A DNA stretch of 64,000 nucleotides from Phycicoccus duodecadis (GCF_002846495.1 NZ_PJNE01000001.1:2666001-2730000), one strand, 5' to 3'; shown: positions 16,306-24,699, numbered from the stretch's first letter. Notes: generated from the sequence alone by a model not told the origin. A program made the numbers and translations.

Positions 16306-17562
16306 TCAGCGTGGGCCGGCGGCGCTGAGCCCGGCTCGGCGGCCCTCGAGGTGGGCGCGCTCGACCTCGTTGGCGCAGCGGGCCACGGCGACGTCGAGAG
16401 CCTCCACGGCCTCGGTGTCCCGTCCCAGCCGCGCCAGCAGCTCGCCGCGCACCGCCGGTACCCGGTGGCTCGTGGGCAGCGCCGCGTCGAGCCCATCGAG
16501 GGCGGCCAGCCCGGCCGCCGGGCCGTCGCGCTCGGCGACCGCCACGGCCGCGGCCAGGCGCACCGCGGGCGACGGGTTGACCCGCTCGAGGGCGGCGTAG
16601 GCGTCGCACACCAGGTCCCAGCGGGTGGCGCCGGCCGTCGGGGCGGTGGCGTGCAGGGCGGCCACCACGGCCTGGAGCCGGTAGGACTCGACGAGGGGAT
16701 CCGGGTCGGCGGGGAGCTCCGAGAGCAGGGCCACGCCCTCGGCCACCTCGTCGGCGCGCCAGAGCGAACGGTCCTGGTCGGGTAGCAGCACCAGGGAGCC
16801 GTCGGCACCCACGCGGGCGTCGCGGCGCGAGTGCTGCAGCAGCATCAGCGCCAACAGGGCGCGCAGCACGGGCTCGCCCGGCCGCATCCCGAGGGTCACC
16901 CGGACCAGCCCGACCGCGGCGCCCGCGAGGTCGGCCCGGAGCAGGTCTGCCCCCGACCCGGGCGCGTAGCCCGCGGTGAACGCCAGGTACGCGACCTGGG
17001 CCACGGTGCGCAGGCGGTCGGGCAGCGCGTCGGCGCCGGGCAGCCCGTACGGGATGCCGGCCGCCACGATCTTGCGCTTCCCCCGGGTGATCCGGGCCGC
17101 CATCGTGGGCTCGGGCACCAGGAAGAGCCGGGCGATGTCGGCGGTCCCGACACCGACGACCAGCCGCAGCGCGAGCGCGGCGGCCACCTCGGGCGCCAGC
17201 GACGGGTGGCAGCACAGCAGGACGAGCCGGAGCACGTCGTCCTCGACGAGACCACCGGGGTCGGCCATCACGGCACCAGCGGCGGCGGGACGGGTGGCCT
17301 CGACGACGAGCAGCGCCTCCTTGCGCTGCGCCATCGCCTCCGCCCGCAGGCGGTCGACGACCCGGCGGCGGGCCGCCGTGAGCAGCCAGGCCGCGGGGGC
17401 GGCGGGGGCGCCGTCGGCCGGCCACCGGCGGGCGGCGGCCTCGACGGCGTCCCCGAGCGCGTCCTCGACGAGGTCCAGGCGGCGGAACTGCCCGAGGAGC
17501 AGGGCGACCAGGCGCCCCCACTCCTGACGGACGGTCTGCGCCAGGACCTCGTCGGCGCTCAC
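16306..17562 (-). CDS. ECF42-type RNA polymerase sigma factor with C-terminal TPR-like domain
   Basis: 418 residues, twice the usual ECF length. Sigma region 2 spans about residues 10-75 (LGQFRRLDLVEDALGDAVEAAARRWP, then AWLLTAARRRVVDRLRAE). Region 4 is near 110-165 (GTADIARLFLVPEPTMAARITRGKRKI). The remaining 240 residues are helical (DUF6596/TPR-like, e.g. YLAFTAGYAPGSG and VPAVRGELLARLGRDTEAVEALD). This layout with YCII/DGPF genes next door defines ECF42, where the C-terminal extension replaces an anti-sigma factor. The GTG start overlaps the stop of the YCII gene (GTGA), so translation is coupled. Target promoters are unknown. Confidence 0.9.
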   Translation of the reverse strand: MSADEVLAQTVRQEWGRLVALLLGQFRRLDLVEDALGDAVEAAARRWPADGAPAAPAAWLLTAARRRVVDRLRAEAMAQRKEALLVVEATRPAAAGAVMADPGGLVEDDVLRLVLLCCHPSLAPEVAAALALRLVVGVGTADIARLFLVPEPTMAARITRGKRKIVAAGIPYGLPGADALPDRLRTVAQVAYLAFTAGYAPGSGADLLRADLAGAAVGLVRVTLGMRPGEPVLRALLALMLLQHSRRDARVGADGSLVLLPDQDRSLWRADEVAEGVALLSELPADPDPLVESYRLQAVVAALHATAPTAGATRWDLVCDAYAALERVNPSPAVRLAAAVAVAERDGPAAGLAALDGLDAALPTSHRVPAVRGELLARLGRDTEAVEALDVAVARCANEVERAHLEGRRAGLSAAGPR

Positions 17563-17924
17563 GCCGACTCGTAGCCCTCGATCACCAGCACGGGCCGGAT
17601 CTCGACGGTGTAGGTCGCGGGCAGCAGCCGCGCGGCCGCGATGGCCCGGTCGAGGTCGGGCAGGCGCACGTCGTAGTAGCCCCCGATCTGCTCGGCCAGC
17701 TCGACGAACGGGCCGTCGGTGACCACCCGCTCGTCGCCGTGGCCGGGACCCACGGTGGTGGCGGTGTCGGCGCCGCACAGGGCCCCGCTGGCCAGCCGCA
17801 CGCCGTGCTCGTCGACGTAGCGCTCGAAGGCGTGGTGGGCGTCGAAGTACTCCTGCCGCTGCTCAGGCGAGGCCGACTCCCAGTCACCGGGGGCGTACGC
17901 GACCATCACCACGTAGCGCTTCAC
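17559..17924 (-). CDS. YCII/DGPF-domain protein
   Basis: 121 residues starting VKRYVVMVAYAPGDWESAS, with the VVTDGPFVELAEQIGGYYDV block that carries the DGPF signature of the YCII-related family (PF03795). The fold is a small ferredoxin-like dimer and the biochemical role is unknown. In ECF42 operons these proteins are the conserved partners of the sigma factor. The start GTG overlaps the stop of the upstream YCII gene and the stop overlaps the sigma start, both as GTGA. A GGGGAGGGG site precedes it. Confidence 0.9.
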   Translation of the reverse strand: MKRYVVMVAYAPGDWESASPEQRQEYFDAHHAFERYVDEHGVRLASGALCGADTATTVGPGHGDERVVTDGPFVELAEQIGGYYDVRLPDLDRAIAAARLLPATYTVEIRPVLVIEGYESA

Positions 17925-18304
17925 GACCCCTCCCCGGCGTGGTCGTGCTCGCCGTCGGCGACGACGTCGCGGAACTCGACGAGGTCTCCGCGCGCGGCGA
18001 ACTCGGTGCAGATGCGCACGAGATCGGCACGGTCTTCGGTGTCGACGAGGTAGAACCCGACGACCTGCTCGACGGACTCGGTGAAGGGCCCGTCGGTGAC
18101 GAGTGTCCCTCCGGCTCCGTCCGGCCGCATCGAGATCGCGTCGGCGGAGGGCCGTAGCGGGGCTGAGGTCACCAGCCGGTGGCCGCCGGCGGCGAGGTCG
18201 CGGTGCAGCTGCTCGTGCGAGCGCATCCCCTTCTCGTGCTCCTGCGCCGGCAGGCGGGCCCACTCGGCCTCCGGGGCGGGCAGGAGCAGCAGGTGGCGGC
18301 TCAT
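17921..18304 (-). CDS. YCII/DGPF-domain protein
   Basis: 127 residues, MSRHLLLLPAPEAEWARLPAQE at the start and LVTDGPFTESVEQVVGFYLVDTEDRA for the DGPF block, so it is a paralogue of the next gene. The ATG at 18304 lacks a good site of its own. Its first bases overlap the stop of a 12-codon ORF (ATGA), which suggests it is translated by coupling from that ORF. Confidence 0.9.
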   Translation of the reverse strand: MSRHLLLLPAPEAEWARLPAQEHEKGMRSHEQLHRDLAAGGHRLVTSAPLRPSADAISMRPDGAGGTLVTDGPFTESVEQVVGFYLVDTEDRADLVRICTEFAARGDLVEFRDVVADGEHDHAGEGS

Positions 18305-18339
18305 GCGGGTCGGCTCATCAGGACGGCGTACTCGGTCAC
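18301..18339 (-). CDS. 12-codon leader ORF ahead of the YCII-sigma operon
   Basis: GTG at 18339 encodes VTEYAVLMSRPA and stops at a TGA that overlaps the ATG of the YCII gene. It has the best ribosome site in the operon (AAGGAG, six bases upstream). The text resembles a YCII N-terminus (MxYxxLM), and the bases ATGAGCCG occur at both its end and the next start, so it may be the remnant of a duplicated gene start or a true coupling leader. Confidence 0.5.
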   Translation of the reverse strand: MTEYAVLMSRPA

Positions 18340-18460
18340 GGCGTGCTCCTTCGGTCTGCGGGCCGCGGCTGCGGCCTCACCCCGATGACGTGCGAGCGGG
18401 GCCACGATCGACAGGTCTACCGAACTTTCTCGCCGAGTCCTCGTGAACGGCTGGACCGGC

Positions 18461-19522
18461 TCAGGCGGCGAGGGCCCCGGCGAGGAGCCGCAGCGTCTCC
18501 TCGCGAGCCGGCGAGCGGCCCGCCGGGGTGCCGGCCAGGGCCCCGGCGACCGGGCTGACCATCACCTCGTCGACCCCGAACATGGTGGCCAGGTCGCGGA
18601 CGCGGGCCGCCGCCGAGGCCGGGTCGCCCACGACCCAACGGCCCGCCATCTCGTCGGCGAGAGCCCGGTGCGCGGGGGCGACCCCGCGGGCCTCGGCCTC
18701 CTCGACCGACTCCTGGGGCAGCAGCGGCTGGCCGGTGCGCAGCGCCACCATCGAGCGGACCATCGGCTGCACCAGCCGCTGCGCCTCGGCCTCGGTGTCG
18801 GCCACCACGACGTTGACGGTGAGGAAGGTGCGCGGCCCGGGGTGCTCCTCGGACGGCTGGTAACCGTCGCGGTAGAGGGCGAGCGCCTCCGCGGTCCCCC
18901 GCCCCGAGAAGTGGTGGGCGAAGACGTAGGGCAGCCCGCGGGAGGCCGCCAGCCGGGCCGAGTAGTCGGACGAGCCGAGCAGCCAGATGGTCGGGACCGA
19001 GGTGGCGTGCGGGGTGGCGCGCAGCACGTGGTCGCCGCCGGGCAGGCGCAGGGCAGCCCCGGCCGGCGACATCATGGCCAGCACGTGGTCGACGTGGTCG
19101 GGGAAGCGGTCGACGGCGTCGGCCTCGACCCCGGCGGCGCCGCTGCGCAGTGCCCAGGCGGTGACCTGGTCGGTGCCGGGGGCGCGCCCGATGCCGAGGT
19201 CGACGCGGCCGGGGAAGGCCGCCTCCAGCAGGGCGAACTGCTCGGCGACCACCAGGGGCGCGTGGTTCGGGAGCATCACCCCGCCCGAGCCGACCCGGAT
19301 CCGCTCGGTGGCGGCCGCGACCATCGCGGCCAGGACGGGCGGGTTGGTCGAGGCGATGCTCGGCATGTTGTGATGCTCGGCGAGCCAGTAGCGCCGGTAC
19401 CCGTGCTCGTCGGCGACCCGGGCCAGCGAGCGCAGGGCGTCGATGGCGTCACCGGTGCTCTGGTCGGCCCGCACGGGGACGAGGTCGAGGACGGACAGGG
19501 CGGGGGTCGTTGCGGGGCTCAC
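18461..19522 (-). CDS. LLM-class flavin-dependent oxidoreductase (MsnO8-like)
   Basis: 353 residues with the luciferase-like barrel: LSVLDLVPVRADQSTGDAIDALRSLARVADEHGYRRYWLAEHHNMPSIAS, then IRVGSGGVMLPNHAPLVVAEQFALLEAAFPGRVDLGIGRAPGTD. These are the markers of the alkanal-monooxygenase-like (MsnO8) subgroup that uses FMN. The C-terminal WVVGDPASAAARVRDLATMFGVDEVMV is also typical. The substrate is unknown. It follows the SpoU gene by 28 bases on the same strand. The GTG at 19522 has GGAGG 14 bases upstream, a loose fit, so the start is uncertain. Confidence 0.88.
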   Translation of the reverse strand: MSPATTPALSVLDLVPVRADQSTGDAIDALRSLARVADEHGYRRYWLAEHHNMPSIASTNPPVLAAMVAAATERIRVGSGGVMLPNHAPLVVAEQFALLEAAFPGRVDLGIGRAPGTDQVTAWALRSGAAGVEADAVDRFPDHVDHVLAMMSPAGAALRLPGGDHVLRATPHATSVPTIWLLGSSDYSARLAASRGLPYVFAHHFSGRGTAEALALYRDGYQPSEEHPGPRTFLTVNVVVADTEAEAQRLVQPMVRSMVALRTGQPLLPQESVEEAEARGVAPAHRALADEMAGRWVVGDPASAAARVRDLATMFGVDEVMVSPVAGALAGTPAGRSPAREETLRLLAGALAA

Positions 19523-19550
19523 CCAGGCTGCAGCGGCCTCCGGGCCCCGG

Positions 19551-20210
19551 CTATTCCGTGGTGGCCGGGCGGGCCGGCTCCACGGGCTGGTCGAACACGT
19601 GCCGTCGCACCCACGCGTGCATGGCCACGGCGGCCGCCGCCCCGGCGTTGACCGAGCGGGTCGAGCCGAACTGCGCGATGTGCAGCACCACGTCGCACAC
19701 CGCCACCATCTCGGGCGTGAGGCCCGGGCCCTCCTGCCCCAGCACCAGGACGCAGGCCCGCGGCAGGTCGTGGGTCTCCAGCGGCACCGAGCCCGGCACG
19801 TTGTCGATGCCGACGAGCGGCAGCCGGCCGCCCCCGGGGCCGGCGGTGCGGGCCCAGGCGGCGAGGTCGGCGGCCGTGGCGTGGTGGTGCTCGTGCTGGT
19901 AGCGGTCGGTGACCATGGCGCCGCGGCGGTTCCAGCGGCGCCGGCCGACGATGTGGAAGGCGGCGGCGTTCATCGCGTTGGCGGTGCGCACGACCGAGCC
20001 GATGTTGAAGTCGTGGCCCCAGTTCTCGATGGCCACGTGGAACGGGTGCCGCCGGGTGTCGAGATCGGCGACCACGGCCTCCATCCGCCAGTAGCGGTAG
20101 CGGTCGACCACGTTGCGGCGGTCGCCGCCGCGCAGCAGCTCGGGGTCCCACTGCTCGCCCTCGGGCCAAGGCCCCTCCCACGGCCCGACGCCGACCTCGC
20201 GCTCCTCCAC
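19551..20210 (-). CDS. TrmH/SpoU-family RNA 2'-O-methyltransferase
   Basis: 219 residues. SpoU motifs are clear: ENWGHDFNIGSVVRTANAM (motif 1), LGQEGPGLTPEM (motif 2) and QFGSTRSVNAGAAAAVAMHAW (motif 3), which form the knotted SAM-binding site. The N-terminal 50 residues are an Arg/Trp-rich extension. It probably methylates a tRNA or rRNA ribose; the target nucleotide cannot be predicted. The GTG at 20210 is preceded by TAGCCT and six bases, so it looks leaderless. It is divergent from DedA. Confidence 0.9.
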   Translation of the reverse strand: MEEREVGVGPWEGPWPEGEQWDPELLRGGDRRNVVDRYRYWRMEAVVADLDTRRHPFHVAIENWGHDFNIGSVVRTANAMNAAAFHIVGRRRWNRRGAMVTDRYQHEHHHATAADLAAWARTAGPGGGRLPLVGIDNVPGSVPLETHDLPRACVLVLGQEGPGLTPEMVAVCDVVLHIAQFGSTRSVNAGAAAAVAMHAWVRRHVFDQPVEPARPATTE

Positions 20211-20216
20211 CCGGAC

Positions 20217-20222
20217 AGGCTA
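20217..20222 (-). promoter_or_regulatory. -10 element of the SpoU gene, leaderless
   Basis: TAGCCT on the minus strand, six bases before the GTG at 20210. Confidence 0.55.
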
Positions 20223-20287
20223 GGCGTCTGCCCTGCTCACAGGTTTCCCACAGCACACGATGCCCTTCCGCACCGGCCGCCCCCCCG

Positions 20288-20293
20288 TAGCCT
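20288..20293 (+). promoter_or_regulatory. -10 element of the DedA gene, leaderless
   Basis: TAGCCT followed by six bases and the GTG at 20300. Confidence 0.6.
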
Positions 20294-20299
20294 GGGCCC

Positions 20300-20986
20300 G
20301 TGATGCACGCACTCGGTCCGCAGTGGATGGACCCTCAGTACCTTCTCGACACCTACGGCACGGCGTTCTTCTGGATCGCCCTGGTGATCGTGTTCATCGA
20401 GTGCGGGCTCTTCTTCCCGATCCTCCCGGGCGACACCCTCCTCTTCTCGGTCGGCATCTTCATCTCCAGCGGCCAGCTGCACGACAACCTGGCCGTCGCG
20501 CTCGTCGGGCTCTTCGTGGCGGCCTTCGCCGGCAACGTCGTCGGGTACGAGATCGGCCGCGGTGTGGGGGCGCCGCTGCGCCACCACGACGGGCGGATCA
20601 TCAAACGCGCGTACTTCGACCAGACCGAGGAGTTCTTCGACAAGTACGGCGCCCGCGCCCTCGTCCTCGGCCGTTTCGTGCCCGTCGTGCGCACGTACAT
20701 CACGGTCGTCGCGGGCATCGGCCGGATGGAGCGCCGCCACTTCTTCACGTGGTCGGCCGTCGGTGCCGCTCTCTGGGTCGCGGTCGTCACGCTCGCCGGC
20801 TACTTCCTCGGCAACGTGTCCTTCGTGAAGAACCACCTCGAGCTCGTCATCCTGCTCATCGTCGTGCTGTCGGTGGTCCCGATGGTCGTCGAGTACCTGC
20901 GCCACCGCAAGGACCGGGGGATGTCGCGGGCCGAGGTCACACCGGACTCCGACGAGGTCGTCGACGACCTGGAGCACCGCCCCTGA
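20300..20986 (+). CDS. DedA family (SNARE-associated/VTT) membrane protein
   Basis: 228 residues with about five hydrophobic segments. Family motifs are ECGLFFPILPGDTLLFSVGIF (membrane re-entrant loop), GNVVGYEIGRGVG, and ALVLGRFVPVVRTYITVVAGIGRM with the conserved F/GRFxPxxR arginine. DedA proteins act in lipid-carrier recycling and membrane homeostasis in the members studied. The hydrophilic tail (VTPDSDEVVDDLEHRP) is acidic. The GTG is six bases after the -10. Confidence 0.92.
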   Translation: MMHALGPQWMDPQYLLDTYGTAFFWIALVIVFIECGLFFPILPGDTLLFSVGIFISSGQLHDNLAVALVGLFVAAFAGNVVGYEIGRGVGAPLRHHDGRIIKRAYFDQTEEFFDKYGARALVLGRFVPVVRTYITVVAGIGRMERRHFFTWSAVGAALWVAVVTLAGYFLGNVSFVKNHLELVILLIVVLSVVPMVVEYLRHRKDRGMSRAEVTPDSDEVVDDLEHRP

Positions 20987-21016
20987 GGCCCGGGCGCCAC
21001 CCGCACCGCGGCCGCG

Positions 21017-21646
21017 TCAGCCGTCGAGGTCGATGAGCCCGCGGCGGTGCGCCTCGGCCACCGCGGCCGTGCGGTCCGACACTCCGAGCTTCGCGAACGC
21101 CCGCAGCAGGTGCGTCTTGACGGTGGCCTCACCGATGAACAGCCGCCGCCCGACCTCGGCGTTCGAGCACCCCTGGGCCACCAGCGCCAGGACCTCCACC
21201 TCGCGGGCCGTCAGCTCGGGCAGCGCCGGGGCGCGCAGCCGGTCGGCCAGTCGTGCGGCCACCATCGGGGCCAGCACGGTCGCGCCCTCGGCCGCGCGGC
21301 GGATGGCATCGGTGAGCACCGCCGTGGGCGCGTCCTTGAGGAGGTAGCCGCGGGCCCCGGCCTCGACGGCCCGCACGATGTCGGCGTCGGTGTCGTAGGT
21401 GGTCAGGACCAGCACGTGGGGGGCATCGGGCAGCGAGCGCAGCCGGGCGGTGGCCTCGGCGCCGTCCATCACCGGCATCCGCAGGTCCATCAGCACCACG
21501 TCGGGGCGCAGCCGCGGGACCAGGGCCAGGGCCTCCGCGCCGTGGGCGGCCTCGCCGACCACCTCGAGGTCGGGCTCCTCCCCGAGCACCGCCACCAGCC
21601 CCGCGCGGACGACGGGATGGTCGTCGACCACGAGCAGCCGGATCAC
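21017..21646 (-). CDS. NarL-type response regulator
   Basis: 209 residues. The receiver domain has VVDDHPVVRAGL with the acidic pair, the phospho-acceptor Asp in DVVLMDLRMPVMDG, and the Lys in YLLKDAPT. The C-terminal LuxR HTH reads LTAREVEVLALVAQGCSNAEVGRRLFIGEATVKTHLLRAFAKLGV. Its GTG overlaps the stop of the histidine kinase (GTGA). It is the last gene of an ATPase-permease-kinase-regulator operon, so it probably controls the exporter genes it is encoded with. Confidence 0.94.
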   Translation of the reverse strand: MIRLLVVDDHPVVRAGLVAVLGEEPDLEVVGEAAHGAEALALVPRLRPDVVLMDLRMPVMDGAEATARLRSLPDAPHVLVLTTYDTDADIVRAVEAGARGYLLKDAPTAVLTDAIRRAAEGATVLAPMVAARLADRLRAPALPELTAREVEVLALVAQGCSNAEVGRRLFIGEATVKTHLLRAFAKLGVSDRTAAVAEAHRRGLIDLDG

Positions 21647-22860
21647 CGCGGCACCTCGAGCCGAAGGGTGGTCCCGGCCCCGGGGGCGCTGACCAGACCC
21701 ACCGCGCCGCCGACCTCGGCCGCCCGGGCGCGCACCCCGTCGAGGCCGAAGCCGGCCCGGTCGGCCGCGGGGTCGAAGCCGCGGCCGTCGTCGGTGACGG
21801 TGAGCACGACCCGGTCGGGCCGGTAGGCGAGCGCCAGGCCGACCCGGGCGGCGCCGGCGTGCCGGCGGACGTTCGAGAGCGCCTCCTGGGCAGTGCGCAG
21901 CAGCACCACCTCGGCCGTCCCACCGAGGGGCGCGGGCTCGCCCTCGACGGTGACGTCGGCGTGCAGGCCCGTCTCGCTGCCGACCGCCGCCCCCAGCCGC
22001 TGGAGCGCCTCGGCCAGGGTGCGCGACTGGAGGTGGCCGGGCGTCAGCTCGGCCACGATGAGGCGTGCCTCGGCCAGGTTGTCGACCGCCGTGGCCTCGA
22101 CCAGGGCGAGCCGCTCGCGGGCGGTCTCGACGTCGCCGCGCCCGAGCGCCGTCTGGGCGGCGCGGGTCAGGGTGACCACCGACGTGAAGCCCTGCGCCAG
22201 GGTGTCGTGGATCTCGCGCGAGATGCGCTCGCGCTCGTCCTGCACGCCGCGGTCGCGCTCGACGACGGCCAGGCGGGCCTGGGTGGCGCGCAGCTCGTCG
22301 ATGGTCTCGGCGCGCCGGTCGGCCTCCAGCAGCAGGCGGTTGATGAACAGCCCCAGGGATAGCGAGATGCCGAGCGAGATGAGGCTGCTGACCAGGACCT
22401 CGATGAGCCCCGTCGCGGAGAACTCCGCCTGAGCCCAGCGCAGCGCCGCGAACGCCACCACCACCAGCACGGTGCCGACGACCGCGCGGCGGGTCGAGAG
22501 CATCGCCCACAGCTGGGGGAAGAGCGCGAAGTAGAGCAGCCAGGTCTCGGTGCCGGGGTCGACCCCCTGGATGCCGAGCAGCGCCACCCACACGAGCAGG
22601 TGGTAGAGGACCCCGGACCGGGCGTCCAGGTGCCGCAGGCCACGCACCCCCACGGTGGCGTACGCCGCGGCCATGGCCGCCAGCAGAGCCAGGGTGGGGC
22701 CGCGGCCGTGCGGCCCGGGAACCTCGAGGCAGGTGACGACCACGGCCGCCAGCCAGACCACGGCGGCCACCGCGTGCCACACCGGCTCCTGGCGGCGCCA
22801 CATCACGGCGAGCTCGTCGCTCGAGGAGCGTGCGGCCGCAGGCGCAGCGGATGCACTCAT
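21643..22860 (-). CDS. DesK/NarX-type sensor histidine kinase
   Basis: 405 residues. The N-terminal 170 residues hold five or six membrane helices (AVAAVVWLAAVVVTCLEV onward). They are followed by a coiled coil (LEADRRAETIDELRATQARLAVVERDR), the HisKA_3 box ERERISREIHDTLAQGFTSVV with the phosphorylated His, and a HATPase_c domain with LSNVRRHA and DDGRGFD. No extracellular sensor domain is visible, so the signal may be sensed in the membrane. The ATG at 22860 is chosen. A GTG at 22911, two bases after the permease stop, is an alternative. Confidence 0.92.
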   Translation of the reverse strand: MSASAAPAAARSSSDELAVMWRRQEPVWHAVAAVVWLAAVVVTCLEVPGPHGRGPTLALLAAMAAAYATVGVRGLRHLDARSGVLYHLLVWVALLGIQGVDPGTETWLLYFALFPQLWAMLSTRRAVVGTVLVVVAFAALRWAQAEFSATGLIEVLVSSLISLGISLSLGLFINRLLLEADRRAETIDELRATQARLAVVERDRGVQDERERISREIHDTLAQGFTSVVTLTRAAQTALGRGDVETARERLALVEATAVDNLAEARLIVAELTPGHLQSRTLAEALQRLGAAVGSETGLHADVTVEGEPAPLGGTAEVVLLRTAQEALSNVRRHAGAARVGLALAYRPDRVVLTVTDDGRGFDPAADRAGFGLDGVRARAAEVGGAVGLVSAPGAGTTLRLEVPR

Positions 22861-22913
22861 GCGGTCATCATCCTCGGCCGCTCGCTCCACGCCCTCGCCA
22901 CGCGCCGTCACCC

Positions 22914-23711
22914 TCACACCGTGCCGCGCTTGAACCAGCGGAAGGTCATGACGCACAGCACCAGGCCGCCCACCGCCCAGGCCGCGAGCACCAGCAGGGT
23001 GCGGCCCTGCTCCCACGACCCGGCCATCTCGGCCTGCGCGAGCGCGTCGGGCAGGAAGACGGCCCGCATCCCCTGCGCGATCCACTTCAGCGGGAAGAGG
23101 GCCGCGACCTGCTGGAGCCACGGGGGGACGTCGCTGAACGCGATGTAGACCCCCGAGATGAACTGCAGCACCAGCTGGGGCCCGATGACCACGGCACCGA
23201 TGGCGCGCGCCGTCGAGAGCGAGGAGTACGCGATGCCGAGGACGGTGCCGCCGAACAGGCCCAGCGAGAAGACTCCGGCGAGCAGCGCCCACCGGTCCGC
23301 GCTCGAGGGCAGCTCGACGTCGAAGGCGAACCGCGCGACCAGCAGCAGGACGACGAGCTGCACCACCGAGGTGACGGCGACCAGGCCGACCTTGCCGAGG
23401 AAGTACGCGGCCGGCGGCATCGGGGTGGCGCGCAGGCGTTTCAGCGAGCCGTCGTCGCGCTCGCTCGCGACCGAGAGGGCCATCGTCTGGAAGCTGGTCA
23501 GGAGCACGCCGGCCGCCACCATCCCCGGCAGGAAGAAGCGCGCGGCCGTCATCCCGCCGCCGGCGCCCTCGAACTGGCTCGAGAAGATGACCGAGAACAG
23601 GGTCAGCAGCAGGATGGGGAAGAGGAAGCCGAAGAACACCGCCTCCTTCTCGCGCGAGTACATCCTGAGCTCGATCCGCGTGCGGTCGAGACCGAGGGCC
23701 AGGGTGTTCAT
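22914..23711 (-). CDS. ABC-2 type transporter permease
   Basis: 265 residues with six membrane helices in the ABC-2 pattern. The cytoplasmic N-terminus (LDRTRIELRMYSREKEAVFFGFLFPILLLTLFSVI) leads to ERDDGSLKRLRATPMPPAAYFLGKV and the late helix PLKWIAQGMRAVFLPDAL, as in DrrB/NodJ-like exporters. Its ATG overlaps the ATPase stop (ATGA). It is the membrane partner of the ATPase upstream. The substrate, perhaps a drug or lipid, is unknown. Confidence 0.92.
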   Translation of the reverse strand: MNTLALGLDRTRIELRMYSREKEAVFFGFLFPILLLTLFSVIFSSQFEGAGGGMTAARFFLPGMVAAGVLLTSFQTMALSVASERDDGSLKRLRATPMPPAAYFLGKVGLVAVTSVVQLVVLLLVARFAFDVELPSSADRWALLAGVFSLGLFGGTVLGIAYSSLSTARAIGAVVIGPQLVLQFISGVYIAFSDVPPWLQQVAALFPLKWIAQGMRAVFLPDALAQAEMAGSWEQGRTLLVLAAWAVGGLVLCVMTFRWFKRGTV

Positions 23712-24577
23712 GCGGGGACCTCCGTGGTGGCGGTGCGCTCGTGGGGGGCGATGAGGCTGAGGTAGGTGTCCTCCAGGGACGGTCTGGTGACGGTGAGCTC
23801 GGGCACCTCGCCGGGGAAGCGCGCGGCCACGCGGGCCACCTCGGCCGTGGGCTCGGCGGTGCGGACGCTGCGCCGCACGCCGTCCTCCTCCCACGAGACG
23901 GTGGCCTCCTGCGACTGGCGGCCGCCCAGGGCGGCTGGGGTGTCGAGCGCCAGCAGCCGGCCGCCCGCGATGACGCCCACCCGGTCGGCCAGGTGCTCGG
24001 CCTCGTCGAGGTAGTGCGTCGTCAGCAGGATGGTGGTGCCGTCGCCGGCCAGGTCGCGGATGAGGCCCCAGAAGTCGCGGCGCGCCTGCGGGTCGAAGCC
24101 GGTGGTGGGCTCGTCGAGGAAGAGCAGCTCGGGGCGGCCGACGATGCCGAGCGCGACGTCGAGCCGGCGGCGCTGGCCGCCCGAGAGCCCGGCGATCCGG
24201 GAGTCCGCCTTCTCGGCCAGCCCGGTCACGGCGATGACCTCGTCGACGTCGCGCGGCCCGCGGTAGCACCGGGCGGTGCTGCGCAGCGCCTCGCGCGGGG
24301 TCAGCAGGTCGAGCCCCCCGGAGGACTGCAGCACGATGCCGATGCGGTCGCGCCAGGCGCGGGGGGCGTGGTGCGGGTCGGTGCCGAGGACCACGACCTC
24401 GCCGGTGTCACGGTCGCGGAAGCCCTCGAGGATCTCGACCGTGGTGGTCTTGCCGGCACCGTTGGGGCCGAGCAGGGCGAAGACCTCCCCCGACGCCACG
24501 TCGAGGTCGAGCCCGTCGACGGCGCGGTGGGTGCCGTAGCTCTTGTGGAGGCCACGGATGCGGATGGCTGCTGTCAT
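23708..24577 (-). CDS. ABC transporter ATP-binding protein, DrrA-like
   Basis: 289 residues. Walker A GPNGAGKTTTVEILEG, Q-loop VLQSSGGLDLLTPRE, signature LSGGQRRRLDVAL, Walker B LLFLDEPTTGFDP and the switch His in LTTHYLDEAEHLADRV are all present. The C-terminal 70 residues are the extra domain of DrrA/CcmA-like exporters. A GGAGGT lies directly against the ATG, so either the spacing is unusually short or initiation differs. This is the first gene of the exporter/two-component operon. It faces the alcohol dehydrogenase gene across a region with a strong inverted repeat. Confidence 0.92.
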   Translation of the reverse strand: MTAAIRIRGLHKSYGTHRAVDGLDLDVASGEVFALLGPNGAGKTTTVEILEGFRDRDTGEVVVLGTDPHHAPRAWRDRIGIVLQSSGGLDLLTPREALRSTARCYRGPRDVDEVIAVTGLAEKADSRIAGLSGGQRRRLDVALGIVGRPELLFLDEPTTGFDPQARRDFWGLIRDLAGDGTTILLTTHYLDEAEHLADRVGVIAGGRLLALDTPAALGGRQSQEATVSWEEDGVRRSVRTAEPTAEVARVAARFPGEVPELTVTRPSLEDTYLSLIAPHERTATTEVPA

Positions 24578-24615
24578 ACCTCCAGGGTGCTCGCGGCGAC
24601 CTCCCGGCGCGACGC

Positions 24616-24646
24616 CCGGGCGGTGGACCCGCGGTCCACCGCCCGG
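24616..24646. promoter_or_regulatory. Perfect 14-bp inverted repeat in a divergent promoter region
   Basis: CCGGGCGGTGGACC, three bases (CGC), then its exact complement. A third GGTGGAC copy follows at 24645-24651. It lies 39 bases upstream of the ATPase gene and is a candidate operator, perhaps for the operon's own NarL-type regulator. Confidence 0.5.
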
Positions 24647-24699
24647 TGGACGGCCGCCGGCGGCGTGGCGCTCCGCAGCGCCCTGCGCGCCGGCCGCCC

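Noticed and set aside
18301..18339. The leader ORF as evidence of a frameshifted, broken YCII gene
   Set aside because: The downstream YCII gene is complete with its own N-terminal strand, so nothing is missing from it.
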